Positions 44,895-54,061 of a DNA stretch of 64,000 nt are shown piece by piece; the first letter of the stretch is position 1; the number at the start of each line of letters is the position of its first letter. Source of the DNA: an uncultured Verrucomicrobiota bacterium (GTDB taxonomy: Bacteria > Verrucomicrobiota > Verrucomicrobiia > Limisphaerales > UBA9464); NCBI GenBank assembly GCA_903907995.1, contig CAIVQH010000049.1:41922-105921 (forward strand), in the 5' to 3' direction. Below the pieces are notes generated by a model. It searched no databases. It saw only the letters and a program-made list of their open reading frames with translations, and had not been told where the DNA came from. Both the position numbers and the translations under genes were made by a program.

Positions 44895-45704
44895 TTACTT
44901 TACCCCGTCCGGCAGATTCAAACTCTGGCCCACGCGCAGTTTTCGGGCATCCAGGCCCTTGTTGGCGTTCATGAGCTGCTGGGCGCTCAGGTGATACTGG
45001 CGCGCAATGGAAGCCGGGGTTTCGCCCGACTTGACCACATGCGTTCTCGGAGTGGCGGCCGGCTTGGTGACTGGGGTTTCAACTGCGCGGGTGACGGGCT
45101 TGACTGGCTCGGCCGCGCGTGCGGGTTCCGGCACGTTCTTCTTGGGCGCCTCGGCCACCGGCTTTGGCTGGGCGACCACGGAATTGTCCGGCAGCGGGCG
45201 CGCGTTCTGGCCCAGTTGCTGGCGGAGCTGTGTCACGGCGGCCTCAAGCTCGGCATTGCGGCGCTTCAGCTCATCCACCTGCGACTGGGCCTGCTGGCGG
45301 CCGATCTGGGCGGAAAACTCGATGGCCAACTGGAGCTGCGCCTGCTTGATGACCTGCTCGACCGAATAGTCGTTGGCCTCGCGGTCATTGCGGTTGGCGC
45401 GGATCTGCTGGCACCGGCGCAAGTGATAGATCGCCAGCACGTAGTCGTGCTTCTTGTCGAAGAAAAGCTGCCCCAGCTCGCGGTGGGCGGTGGCGTTGTA
45501 GGGGTTGGCCTCCAGCGCGCGGTAATAGGCCTTGATGGCGTCGTCGTTCAGCCCCTGCAGGCCGAGGTTGTAGGCCGTCTCAAAGTTGGCCTCGGTCCGC
45601 TCATCCGAGTTGTGCGGACGGAATTTGTCGCAACCCGCCCCCAAAAGGACGGCCGCGAGACAGCCCAGCACCACGAACCAGCGATGACACACCGAACGGA
45701 ACAT
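44895..45704 (-). CDS. TPR and LysM lipoprotein
   Basis: 269 residues. Lipobox LLGAGC with C25 predicted as the lipidated cysteine. Residues about 40-95 form TPR-like helices (FETAYNLGLQGLNDDAIKAY, NPYNATAHRELGQLFF), 120-160 a coiled coil (VDELKRRNAELEAAVTQLRQ), then a Pro/Ala-rich linker and a C-terminal LysM domain (THVVKSGETPASIARQYHLS, LNLPDGVK). It likely binds peptidoglycan in the periplasm. It lies 103 bases downstream of the eight-gene SPFH/transporter operon, same strand. Confidence 0.88.
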   Translation of the reverse strand: MFRSVCHRWFVVLGCLAAVLLGAGCDKFRPHNSDERTEANFETAYNLGLQGLNDDAIKAYYRALEANPYNATAHRELGQLFFDKKHDYVLAIYHLRRCQQIRANRNDREANDYSVEQVIKQAQLQLAIEFSAQIGRQQAQSQVDELKRRNAELEAAVTQLRQQLGQNARPLPDNSVVAQPKPVAEAPKKNVPEPARAAEPVKPVTRAVETPVTKPAATPRTHVVKSGETPASIARQYHLSAQQLMNANKGLDARKLRVGQSLNLPDGVK

Positions 45705-45807
45705 GGCCGCAGGCTAGGGAAAGGCCGGGTAGCGTCAACCGGGCGTCGCCCCGTCTTTTTCACAATCTCGGGGCGCCACCCGGAAACAGATGTCCCCGTG
45801 TGAATGC

Positions 45808-47268
45808 CTACAGGGCGTTGGGCTTGGCCGGGGCGTTCGTGCCCGTGGGCACGCCGAAGCTGGCCGGCAGCTGCAGCTTGGTGCGCAGCATGGCTTGGAA
45901 TTCCGGATTCACCTCGGGGTCGGGGGCGAGCATGTCGAGCAGAACATTACGCTTCAGCTCGTCCAGGGAGGCGAGCTCCACGCGCACCTTTGATCCAGGA
46001 TTGCGGGTGCGGTAGTTGTAGTTGTCGATGATGCGCGCGGCCATGCGTTCGAGGCCGGCGGCGTGGGCGTCCTCGCCGATGGCGAGATTGTAGTAGGCCT
46101 GCGTGAGGAAGCCGTGCAGCAGAGCCGTGACGCGGTCGCGGGAGGTCTCGTTGATGTCCTCGGTGATCTTGCTGAGCGCGTACTCCTCCATGGTGGAGTT
46201 CTCGGGAATGCCCACCTGGTCGCCGCTGCCGTATTTCTTGCGGAGATAGTCGAACCACTTCTGCGCCTCGGCCTGCCGGTTGTTGGCGTAGAGGAAGTAG
46301 ATCGCATCCTTCATGAAGTTGCGGTGGGCCGTGCCGATGTGGGCGGCGTTTTCGGGTTCGGCCGCGATGGCATCCTCATACGCGCGGGACACGTTCGGGA
46401 TGATGTCGAGGTTCGGCTCGAGCTCGATGCGGTTGGCGAAGCGGTTGGTGACGACCCGGCCGCGCTGGAAGGCGGCGAGCATCGGCTGGAAGATTTCGCG
46501 CCGCAACGGCATCTTGTCCTGCGCGGGGGAATGCTCGATGCCCATCATGCCCCAGTAGATGGCGTGGGTCTCGGGCAGGCGCCATTCGAGCGGGCCGTAG
46601 GTGTCGTCCACCTTCTTCATCATTGCGGGTTCGAGCTTGTAGGTCTGCACCAGCTTGGTGACGCGGGCCTTGGCCTCCGGCGTCTTCGGATTGAGCAGCT
46701 CGTCGTAGTTTGGGTGGCCGCCGGGGATGACCTCCTGCATCATGCGGGCCCACTCGGTCTTGTAGAGCCAGTGCGCGTCGTCGAGGTTCGCACCCATCTT
46801 GTGCTGGAACAGCCAACCGAGCTCGCGGTACATGAGCGCCTGCTCGGGATTGTATTTCAGGCCCTGGTCGCGCAGCAGCTCGATGCCGCGCTGCACCCAG
46901 AGCCAGCGGTCCTCGGGATTGGGGAACTTGACCGAGATGTTGTAGGCCATGTTCCAGGCCTGGTTCGCCCACACCTGGGAGAAGTGGGGTTGCAGCTTGG
47001 TGATCCAGTCCGCCAGCTGGACGGCCTCGAAGTATTTCCCGTCCTCCTGCAGCTCGGTGGTGCGGATCCAGAGCGCATTGGCGATCAGCCCGCGGAAGCC
47101 GCCCAGGGCGACGGTGGTGAAGGCCAGCACCGGGGGCGCGTTGCTGATGATGGCGGTGCGGGTGAGGCCGAGCCGCTCGCGGTCGCGGTTCAGGCGGGTC
47201 TGCACCAGCGAGCCGGCGACCAGCGCCAGCACGATCACGACGGCGAAGATGGATTTGCGCGCGTTCAT
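45808..47268 (-). CDS. Membrane-anchored helical (TPR-like) protein, last gene of the SPFH/transporter operon
   Basis: 486 residues from the ATG at 47268, which overlaps the permease stop by 4 bases; a longer frame reaching back through the permease gene is out of phase and false. One N-terminal helix (SIFAVVIVLALVAGSLVQTRLN) precedes ALGGFRGLIANALWIR and a long helical region with repeats resembling TPRs (EAVQLADWITKLQPHFSQVW, AYEDAIAAEPENAAHIGTAH). No catalytic motif. Probably an accessory subunit of the upstream ABC-2 transporter. I do not recognise the family by name. Confidence 0.75.
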   Translation of the reverse strand: MNARKSIFAVVIVLALVAGSLVQTRLNRDRERLGLTRTAIISNAPPVLAFTTVALGGFRGLIANALWIRTTELQEDGKYFEAVQLADWITKLQPHFSQVWANQAWNMAYNISVKFPNPEDRWLWVQRGIELLRDQGLKYNPEQALMYRELGWLFQHKMGANLDDAHWLYKTEWARMMQEVIPGGHPNYDELLNPKTPEAKARVTKLVQTYKLEPAMMKKVDDTYGPLEWRLPETHAIYWGMMGIEHSPAQDKMPLRREIFQPMLAAFQRGRVVTNRFANRIELEPNLDIIPNVSRAYEDAIAAEPENAAHIGTAHRNFMKDAIYFLYANNRQAEAQKWFDYLRKKYGSGDQVGIPENSTMEEYALSKITEDINETSRDRVTALLHGFLTQAYYNLAIGEDAHAAGLERMAARIIDNYNYRTRNPGSKVRVELASLDELKRNVLLDMLAPDPEVNPEFQAMLRTKLQLPASFGVPTGTNAPAKPNAL

Positions 47269-48644
47269 TGCGGTGCCGCCAGTTCCCGGCGGGTGAAGAT
47301 CCAGATGCCCGCCACCATGAAGACGCCGCCGGCCAGGCCGACCACCACCACGAATGCCGTGGCGAGCTGTCCCCAGGTAATGCTGCGGCCGGTGCTCAGG
47401 GAGTCCACCGGATTGAAACCCGCGACCTGCTCGATGAGCCAGCGCAGGTTGCCATAGACGACCACCGAGGCCTGGTTCACCAGCGACTTCTGCGTGACGA
47501 CACCATCCTCGGTGCCGACACCGATGACACCGCCCTGCTCGACCACCTGTTTCAGCGTGCCGCTGGACGTGCCGACAATCAGGATCGCGAGCGAGACAAA
47601 GGCCGCGACGTTGAACTGCATCTTGGAGGCCGTGAACAGGCCGATGGCGCAGAGCAGGCCCAGCCAGCAGAAAATGATTCCGAGTCCGCGGGCGAAATTC
47701 AGCGCGAAGCCGCCCTCGCGATAGAGCACTTCCAGACCATCCTCCAGCGGCAGCAGCACCGGCTTGTCGTTCAGGTTGAACATGTCCACCGTCACCGTGC
47801 CGTCGGGCGCGATGTGGTTGGGCTCGATGGCAAAGGTGGTGAAGGACTCCGGGGCAAAGGAATTTTGGAGGCGCTGCCGCGTGTGTCCCTCGGGCGGGCC
47901 GACTTCCCAGCCGAACTCGTAGGTCACACCCGTGGCGGCATATTCCGTCGTGATGTAGTGGACGCGCACGTAAAGCGTCTGGTCTTTCAGACGGGTGGCG
48001 GCATCGGGCCCGAGCGAAAGGATCCAGCGCCGCCCCTGGCCGGGGCGGATGTACTGCCGGGAGGCCTTGATCTGCTCCCGGATCTGCTTGCGAACGAAAT
48101 CGCGGTCGTTGAGCGCCGCCACGGCCTGCTGCTTGATGCGCTCCTGGTAAAGCCGCTCCACATCCGGCTCGATGTTCGGCACCGCCTCCCGGGCCGATTT
48201 CCGGGCCACCAGCACCTCGTCCTGCAGCACCTTCTGCTGCTCGGCGCTCAGGCCGTTCGCCTTGGCGAGCAGCAGGAAATAGACGGCGGTGCCCGAGACC
48301 GCGAGCAGCAGGAGGTTCAGCGCCATGATGCCCACCCATTTGCCCAGCCAGATCTGCCAGCGCGGGACCGGCTTGGTGCAGACCAGCTGCATCGAGAAGT
48401 CCTCGACCTCCCGCGCCAGCGAACCGCACGCCAGCCAGAGCGTCGCGAAACCGAGCAGGGTGGTGATGGCCGAGAGCGTGTAGGTGATGAGGATCTGGGT
48501 GAAGCCCAGCGCCGAGCCGTCGTGCTTGATGATCATCGGCAGCGCGATGACCGCGCCGAGCAGCAGCGCCATCAGCACAAGCACGAGCCTGTAGCGGAAG
48601 GCGGCCTTCAGCGTGAGTCGGGCGACGGCGAAAAGGGGCTGCAT
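47265..48644 (-). CDS. ABC-2 type transporter permease
   Basis: 459 residues. The first helix follows VARLTLKAAFRYRL, with a large extracytoplasmic domain between helices (about residues 145-330, containing RWILSLGPDAATRL and VHYITTEYAATGVTYEF), then a cluster of hydrophobic helices at the C-terminus. This is the ABC-2 exporter plan (TM1, large loop, TM2-6). Preceded by 22 bases by its ABC ATPase gene. Confidence 0.85.
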   Translation of the reverse strand: MQPLFAVARLTLKAAFRYRLVLVLMALLLGAVIALPMIIKHDGSALGFTQILITYTLSAITTLLGFATLWLACGSLAREVEDFSMQLVCTKPVPRWQIWLGKWVGIMALNLLLLAVSGTAVYFLLLAKANGLSAEQQKVLQDEVLVARKSAREAVPNIEPDVERLYQERIKQQAVAALNDRDFVRKQIREQIKASRQYIRPGQGRRWILSLGPDAATRLKDQTLYVRVHYITTEYAATGVTYEFGWEVGPPEGHTRQRLQNSFAPESFTTFAIEPNHIAPDGTVTVDMFNLNDKPVLLPLEDGLEVLYREGGFALNFARGLGIIFCWLGLLCAIGLFTASKMQFNVAAFVSLAILIVGTSSGTLKQVVEQGGVIGVGTEDGVVTQKSLVNQASVVVYGNLRWLIEQVAGFNPVDSLSTGRSITWGQLATAFVVVVGLAGGVFMVAGIWIFTRRELAAPQ

Positions 48645-48666
48645 GGCGGTCGGCTCGGGGGCTGGC

Positions 48667-49890
48667 TCAGGGCTTCTTGCCGCCGAGGAGGCCCGACAGC
48701 TTCTCGTTGGCCTTGCTCAGGTCTGCCGGCTTCGGTGTTTCGGTGGTGGTCTTCGCGGGCTCAACCGTCGCGGGGGGCGCGGACTCGTCCGCTTTAGTAA
48801 GGGCCGCGAGTTTGGCGACATCCACCTTGGGCGCAGGCGCGGTAACGGCGGGAATTGGTCCGGTCGCCGCCGCTGCGGCTGCGGACGGTTTGGTGAGCCG
48901 GTCGAGCACCTTGTCGGACTGGCTGGCACCGGCTTCGGCACCGCCCTTGATGAAGGCGGCGACGGAGTTGCCGCTGGTCGCGCCGCTCGTGGACTGTGCC
49001 CGGGCGCGTTCGACCACGCCGAGGAAGTAGTTCTCCAGGTTCTGGGTCGGGTTCTCCAGCCGCACGGTGTCGCCCACCTCGGCGCGCAGGATTTGCAGCA
49101 CCTTCTCGGTGGTTTCCCGGCTCAGCACTGGCGAGGTGATGCGGACCTCATCGGGAGCGGCGAGCAGTTCCTTCAGCGTGCCCTGGGCCTGGATCTTGCC
49201 GCCGTAATAGATCACCACGCGGTCGCAGACGTCCTCGACATCCGCGAGCAGATGCGAGCTCAGGATGACGGTCTTGCCGCGTTTCGCGAGCGTGCGGATG
49301 AGATCCTTGATCTCGCGGCAGCCGAGGGGGTCGAGGCCGGCGGTGGGCTCGTCGAGGATGATAAGGTCGGGGTCGTTGATGAGCGCCTGTGCCAGCCCGA
49401 TGCGGCGCTGCATGCCCTTGGAAAACTCGCCCACGGTGCGCGTGCGCGCGTTGCCAAGACCGACCATCTCGATGAGCTGTTCCGTGCGCTTTTTCCGGTC
49501 ATCCGAATCCAGAGCGAACAGGTTGCCGAAGAAATCGAGCGTCTCCCCGGGAGTGAGATAGCGGTAGAGGTAGCTTTCCTCGGGCAGATAGCCGATGCGG
49601 GCCTTGGTCTTCACGTCGCGCGGCGACGCGCCGAAAACGGTGACCTGCCCCTTGGTCGGGTAGAGCAGGCCCAGCAGCATCTTGATGGTCGTGGACTTGC
49701 CGGAACCGTTCGGCCCGAGCAGCCCGAAGACCTCGCCCCGGCGCACTTCGAAATCCACATTGTCCACGGCGCGCGCCTTGGGCCTGCCCCAGAAGTCCTG
49801 GAAGACCTTGGTCAGGCCAACGGCGCGGATCACGACTTCGTCGGAGTGCGGAGCGGAGGGCGCGGAAAGCGGAGTGGGCAGGGTGGCCAT
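48667..49890 (-). CDS. ABC transporter ATP-binding protein with long C-terminal tail
   Basis: 407 residues. Walker A GPNGSGKST (59-67), signature FSKGMQRRIGLAQALI, Walker B LIILDEPTAGLD, H-loop SSHLL. After the NBD (about residue 260) come a small DUF4162-like segment (VRITSPVLSRETTEKVLQI) and a 120-residue Ala/Pro/Lys-rich low-complexity tail (AVTAPAPKVDVAKLAAL, LSGLLGGKKP), unusual for this family. Forms an ABC-2 exporter with the next gene. Confidence 0.92.
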   Translation of the reverse strand: MATLPTPLSAPSAPHSDEVVIRAVGLTKVFQDFWGRPKARAVDNVDFEVRRGEVFGLLGPNGSGKSTTIKMLLGLLYPTKGQVTVFGASPRDVKTKARIGYLPEESYLYRYLTPGETLDFFGNLFALDSDDRKKRTEQLIEMVGLGNARTRTVGEFSKGMQRRIGLAQALINDPDLIILDEPTAGLDPLGCREIKDLIRTLAKRGKTVILSSHLLADVEDVCDRVVIYYGGKIQAQGTLKELLAAPDEVRITSPVLSRETTEKVLQILRAEVGDTVRLENPTQNLENYFLGVVERARAQSTSGATSGNSVAAFIKGGAEAGASQSDKVLDRLTKPSAAAAAATGPIPAVTAPAPKVDVAKLAALTKADESAPPATVEPAKTTTETPKPADLSKANEKLSGLLGGKKP

Positions 49891-49933
49891 GGGATCGCGG
49901 GTTGGCAGATCAGGAAGTCGTCAGGCCAGGAAT

Positions 49934-51934
49934 TCAGGCCGTCACCGGCGTCAACGTCACGGGGCCGCTGTCGCCCGGCTCTTCCGGCTTGGCTTCGGGC
50001 TTCAGAAACGGCTCCAGCTCCTCGCCCTGGCGGACGAGGCGGGCGCTGTTGAACACCACGATCAGCGCGCCGACGTTGTGCAGCAGCGCGGCCATGATCG
50101 GATGCACCTTGCCCATCGCCCCGGCGGTCAGGACGACGACCACGAACAGGATGCCGAAGAGGAAGTTCTGGTTGATGACGTTGCGGGCCATCCGGGAAAT
50201 CTTCACGAGGAACGGCAGGCGGCGCAGGTCGTTGTTCATCAGCGCGATCGTCGCGGAATGGATTGCGACCTCGCTGCCGGCGGCACCCATCGCGATGCTG
50301 ATGTCACCGGCGGCCAGCGCCGGAGCGTCATTCACGCCGTCACCGACGACGGCGACCCGGTAGCCCTTGGCCTTGCAGGCCTTCACAAACTCGACCTTGT
50401 CCTGCGGCAGGCACTCGGCCACGACCTCGGGCACCCCGATCTCGGCGGCGACGCGCTCGGCCACCGGCTTGCGGTCGCCGCTCACCATCGCGATGCGGCG
50501 GATGCCGGCCGCCTGCAGGCCTTTGATCGCCTCGGCGGCCTCGCCGCGGGTCTGATCCTGCAAACCGAACCAGCCAATGCACACGCCGTCGCGGGCGACG
50601 AAGAGGAGGCTGAAACCCGCCGTCTCGTCGAGATCCACGGATTTGAGGAAGTCGCCACTCACGCCGTTATCACGCAACCAGGCGGCGCGGCCGATGACGA
50701 GGCGGGAACTGTCCAGCAGCGCACTGACACCGCGGCCGGCGGTCTCCTTGAAATCGGTGACGGTGGCCAGCGGCACACCGGCCTCTTCGGCGAGCTGCAC
50801 GATGGCCTTTGCGGTCGGATGGTTGGAGAAGCGTTCCGTGCTGGCGGCGAGGCGGAGCAGCTCGGCCGGGGCGACCTCGGCCAGCGGATTCAGCCGGCTG
50901 ACGACCAGCTTGCCGGTCGTGAGCGTGCCGGTCTTGTCGAAGACGAACGCGGTGATGCGCGCGGCGGCTTCGAGGTCGGCGATGTTCTTCACGAGGATGC
51001 CGAGCCGGGCGGCCGCGCTGAGCGCGGCGACCATCGCGGTGGGCGTGGCCAGGATGAAAGCGCAGGGGCAGGCGCCGATGAGCACGCTGATGACGCGGTC
51101 GAGATCCCCGGTGAAGGCCCACACCAGCGCGGCGATGACAAGTACCAGCGGCGTGTAGTAGCCGATGTACTGGTCCACGATCCGCATGAAGGGCAGCTTG
51201 GTCTTCTCGGCGGCGAGGATGAGTTCGCGGACGCGGCCGATGGTGGTGTCCTGGCCGGCCTTCGTGACCTTGACCTCGAGCAGGCCGTTGAGGTTGACCG
51301 TGCCGGCGAAGACCTGTTCGCCGGGGTTCTTGTCCACGGGCAGGGATTCACCCGTGATGTTCGCCTGGTTCACCGAGCCCTGCCCGGTGAGGATCACGCC
51401 GTCGGCGGCGATGTTGTCACCGGGGCGGATGCGGATCACGTCGCCGACCGAAAGCGCGCTGGCGGCGACTTCCTCTTCCTTGTTGCCGACGAGGCGGCGG
51501 GCCTTGGTCGGGGTGATTTTGACGAGGGACTCGATCGAGGCGCGGGCGCCGGCGGCGGTGCGGGTTTCGATGATCTCCCCGAGGAGCATGAAGAAGGCGA
51601 CGATGCCGGCGGTGCGGAAATCGCCCTTCGCCGCGCAGGCCAGCACGCCGAGCGCGACCAGCTCGTTGATGCTCAGCCGGCCGAGGCGGAGATCCTTGAA
51701 GGCCACCAGCAGGATCGGGTAGGCGAGCACGATGGTGCCCGCGAGCGCGCTGAGGTCCCCGACGGTGGCCATGCCGGGCGAGAGCCATTCCACAAGGAAC
51801 GAGTTCAGCACAAGGATGAGGCCGACGAGCGTCTGCCACAGCTTCATGTTGGTGTGGCTGTGCTGTAGCCCGCCGTGGTCGTGACCGCAGTCGGCGCAGT
51901 CGTCTTGCTGGGCGAGGAGGGAGGTGACTTGCAT
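49934..51934 (-). CDS. P1B-type heavy-metal translocating ATPase
   Basis: 666 residues. Instead of a folded HMA domain the N-terminus has a short Cys/His segment, CADCGHDHGGLQHSH (C13, C16, H18, H20, H25, H27). Motifs: TGES 194-197, CPC 289-291 in the sixth helix, DKTGTLT with D333 phosphorylated, an HP-like NHPTAK segment, and GDGVNDAPALA. The last helix reads LLHNVGALIVVFNSARL. CPC plus His/Asn in the last helix suggests soft or borderline metals, but the metal cannot be fixed. Embedded between the third SPFH gene and the ABC ATPase. Confidence 0.92.
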   Translation of the reverse strand: MQVTSLLAQQDDCADCGHDHGGLQHSHTNMKLWQTLVGLILVLNSFLVEWLSPGMATVGDLSALAGTIVLAYPILLVAFKDLRLGRLSINELVALGVLACAAKGDFRTAGIVAFFMLLGEIIETRTAAGARASIESLVKITPTKARRLVGNKEEEVAASALSVGDVIRIRPGDNIAADGVILTGQGSVNQANITGESLPVDKNPGEQVFAGTVNLNGLLEVKVTKAGQDTTIGRVRELILAAEKTKLPFMRIVDQYIGYYTPLVLVIAALVWAFTGDLDRVISVLIGACPCAFILATPTAMVAALSAAARLGILVKNIADLEAAARITAFVFDKTGTLTTGKLVVSRLNPLAEVAPAELLRLAASTERFSNHPTAKAIVQLAEEAGVPLATVTDFKETAGRGVSALLDSSRLVIGRAAWLRDNGVSGDFLKSVDLDETAGFSLLFVARDGVCIGWFGLQDQTRGEAAEAIKGLQAAGIRRIAMVSGDRKPVAERVAAEIGVPEVVAECLPQDKVEFVKACKAKGYRVAVVGDGVNDAPALAAGDISIAMGAAGSEVAIHSATIALMNNDLRRLPFLVKISRMARNVINQNFLFGILFVVVVLTAGAMGKVHPIMAALLHNVGALIVVFNSARLVRQGEELEPFLKPEAKPEEPGDSGPVTLTPVTA

Positions 51935-51966
51935 GGGCTAGGAGGGAAAGGAGGGTGGGCGGCGGA

Positions 51967-53070
51967 TCACTGGCCGTTGGCCTTGGGCTTGGTGACGGGC
52001 GACAGCGGCTCGCGGTTCAGCTGCAGGCGCAGTTCGCGCGGCTGACCGTCGGCGCGGGAGGGCAGGAAGAACTTGTCGGGCGCGTTGGTCAGCACCTGGG
52101 TCACGGCCTCGATGCGTTTGCGCTCACGGAAGAGCGCCGGGTTGCGGTCATAGACCGGCAGCTGGTCGAGGAAGAACTTGGCCTCGGCACTGACGGCCTG
52201 CACCAGCGAGTTGCTCACGACCAGGCCGCCGGAGCGGATGGCGGACGCCTCGCCCTCGGCCTTGCGCACGGTCTCGTCGAAGAAGCCCTGGGCCTCGCTG
52301 ATCTTCTTCGAGCGGTCCTGCTCGGCGCGGATGACCTCGTCGAAGGCGTCCCGCACGTAGAGCGGCGCGGAGACCTCGACGTCGAGGGGTTCGAGGGCGA
52401 TGCCGAGGCTGGCCCGTTCCACGAGGCTGGAAAGCCGTGCCCGGATGGCGTCCGTGAATGCGGTGCGGTCCTTGTAGAGCGCGGCGTCGGCGGTGAAGCG
52501 GGCGCTGGCGTGATAGATGGCGTTGTTGAGGAAGTTGACCAGCGTGTTGGTCACGTCATGAAACTGGAACGTGTAGGCCATGGGGTCCGCGATGCGATAT
52601 TTCAGCGTGGCGCGCACATGCAGGATGTTGCCGTCGCTGGTCAGGGTGTGACCGTCCACCCCGGGGCGCAGGGTAGGATTCCCGGTGGGCACCGTGCCGG
52701 CGGCTTCCTCCTCGGGCGAGATGGCGTACCAGGCGTTCTTGGCGCGGACGCTCTTGGACTCGCCGACCCGCATCCTGACGATCTCGTCAATCGGCAGGGG
52801 CAGGGCCCAGTGCAGGCCCGGTTTGAGCAGCATGTCGGCCCCGGTCCCGCGCGGCTTGCCGAAGCGGAGCACCACGGCGACCTCGTTGGGTTTCACCTGG
52901 AAGATGCACGAGCCCACGAACGCCACGAGCAGGCCCCACAACAGGAGGCGGACGAGCAGAACGCTGCTGCCGAGCGCCTCGGTCAGCGCCTGGCTGGAAG
53001 CGTCATCCTGCGAGGTGACCGGCGAGGGGGTCAGCTTCAGGTTGCCGGAAGTGGACTTGGGATCGGCCAT
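51967..53070 (-). CDS. hflK: SPFH/band-7 protein, HflK-like
   Basis: 367 residues. One N-terminal membrane helix (VLLVRLLLWGLLVAFVGSCIF) then an SPFH domain (VKPNEVAVVLRFGKP, KPGLHWALPLPIDEIVRM, HVRATLKYRIADPMAY) and a coiled-coil tail (RSKKISEAQGFFDETVRKAEGEA). HflK-type proteins form ring-shaped membrane assemblies that regulate FtsH; no ftsH is here. The central insertion (about 115-145, ISPEEEAAGTVPTG) is not usual. Follows the HflC-like gene by 27 bases. Confidence 0.8.
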   Translation of the reverse strand: MADPKSTSGNLKLTPSPVTSQDDASSQALTEALGSSVLLVRLLLWGLLVAFVGSCIFQVKPNEVAVVLRFGKPRGTGADMLLKPGLHWALPLPIDEIVRMRVGESKSVRAKNAWYAISPEEEAAGTVPTGNPTLRPGVDGHTLTSDGNILHVRATLKYRIADPMAYTFQFHDVTNTLVNFLNNAIYHASARFTADAALYKDRTAFTDAIRARLSSLVERASLGIALEPLDVEVSAPLYVRDAFDEVIRAEQDRSKKISEAQGFFDETVRKAEGEASAIRSGGLVVSNSLVQAVSAEAKFFLDQLPVYDRNPALFRERKRIEAVTQVLTNAPDKFFLPSRADGQPRELRLQLNREPLSPVTKPKANGQ

Positions 53071-53097
53071 GGGATGCGGGGGCTGGACCTTCGGTGG

Positions 53098-54006
53098 TTA
53101 CTTGGTGGCCGGGGCCGATGGGGCTTTTTCGCCGCTGAGCAGGTTCAACGGCGGAACCTTCTCATCCAGGATGAGGGTGGCACGATCCTTGAGCGCGGTC
53201 TTGAGCGCCTCGATCTGCATGAGGAACACGGCGAGGTCGGGCCGCTGTTCGAGCGTGATGTAGTCCTTGGAGGCGGCGGCCTCGGCCTCGCCCCGGATGC
53301 GGAGCGAGTCGGCGTCGGCCTGGGCGAGCAGCTCGTCGCGCTTGCGGTTGGCCTCGCTGCGGATCTCGATCGCCTTGGCCTCGCCTTCGCCGTTGAACTG
53401 CTGCACGAGGCGCATGCGCTCGGCGCGCATGCGCTCGAAGACCTTGCCGGTGATGGATTCGGGCAGGCCGAGCTGCTTGATGCCGACCAGCTCGATGCTG
53501 ACGCCGTAGGTGTCGTGGGCCGGCCCCTGCAACGCCCTGAGGATGTCGCCCTCGACCGCGTCAAACTTCACCTGACTCGGGTCGGGCGAGACGAGGTCGC
53601 TGAAATTGTAGCTGCCGACGACGGCGTTCTTGGCGTTGCGGACGAGGTTTTCCAGCGACTGCTCGGCGCGGACCGAGTCGCCGTTGAAGCGCTCCAGGTA
53701 GGTCTTCGGATCGCTGACCTTCCAGCCCACGAAGACGGTGATGAGGAGGTTCTTGGCGTCCTTGGTGGTCGTCTGCTCAAACTTGCGTTCGAAGTTCTGC
53801 AGGCGGTTGTCGAACTTGTACACCTTCTGGATCGGCAACGGCAGGCGGAAGTTCAGGCCGGCATTGGTGATGCTGCGCGAGTACTCGCCGAAGGTCGTGA
53901 CCACCGCGACCTCGGTGGTGCGGACCTGGAAACAGAACAGCATCGCGACAAAGATCAGCAGGAGCAGCGTGCCGATGAGCAACATGAGCGGGTTTTTCTT
54001 CTTCAT
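53098..54006 (-). CDS. hflC: SPFH/band-7 protein, HflC-like
   Basis: 302 residues from the ATG at 54006 (MKKKNPLMLLIGTLLLL); the longer frame upstream overlaps the preceding gene out of phase and is rejected. After one membrane helix come VRTTEVAVVTTFGEYSRSI, FRLPLPIQKVYKFDNRLQNF, and DAKNLLITVFVGWKVSDPK, then the coiled coil MRAERMRLVQQFNGEGEAKA typical of HflC and a C-terminal VPPLNLL. Second of three tandem SPFH genes. Confidence 0.85.
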   Translation of the reverse strand: MKKKNPLMLLIGTLLLLIFVAMLFCFQVRTTEVAVVTTFGEYSRSITNAGLNFRLPLPIQKVYKFDNRLQNFERKFEQTTTKDAKNLLITVFVGWKVSDPKTYLERFNGDSVRAEQSLENLVRNAKNAVVGSYNFSDLVSPDPSQVKFDAVEGDILRALQGPAHDTYGVSIELVGIKQLGLPESITGKVFERMRAERMRLVQQFNGEGEAKAIEIRSEANRKRDELLAQADADSLRIRGEAEAAASKDYITLEQRPDLAVFLMQIEALKTALKDRATLILDEKVPPLNLLSGEKAPSAPATK

Positions 54007-54061
54007 GCGGAAAACGGATTCGGGTGGGTAAAAGTTGGGGGGTTCGGGGTGTGTGGGCGGC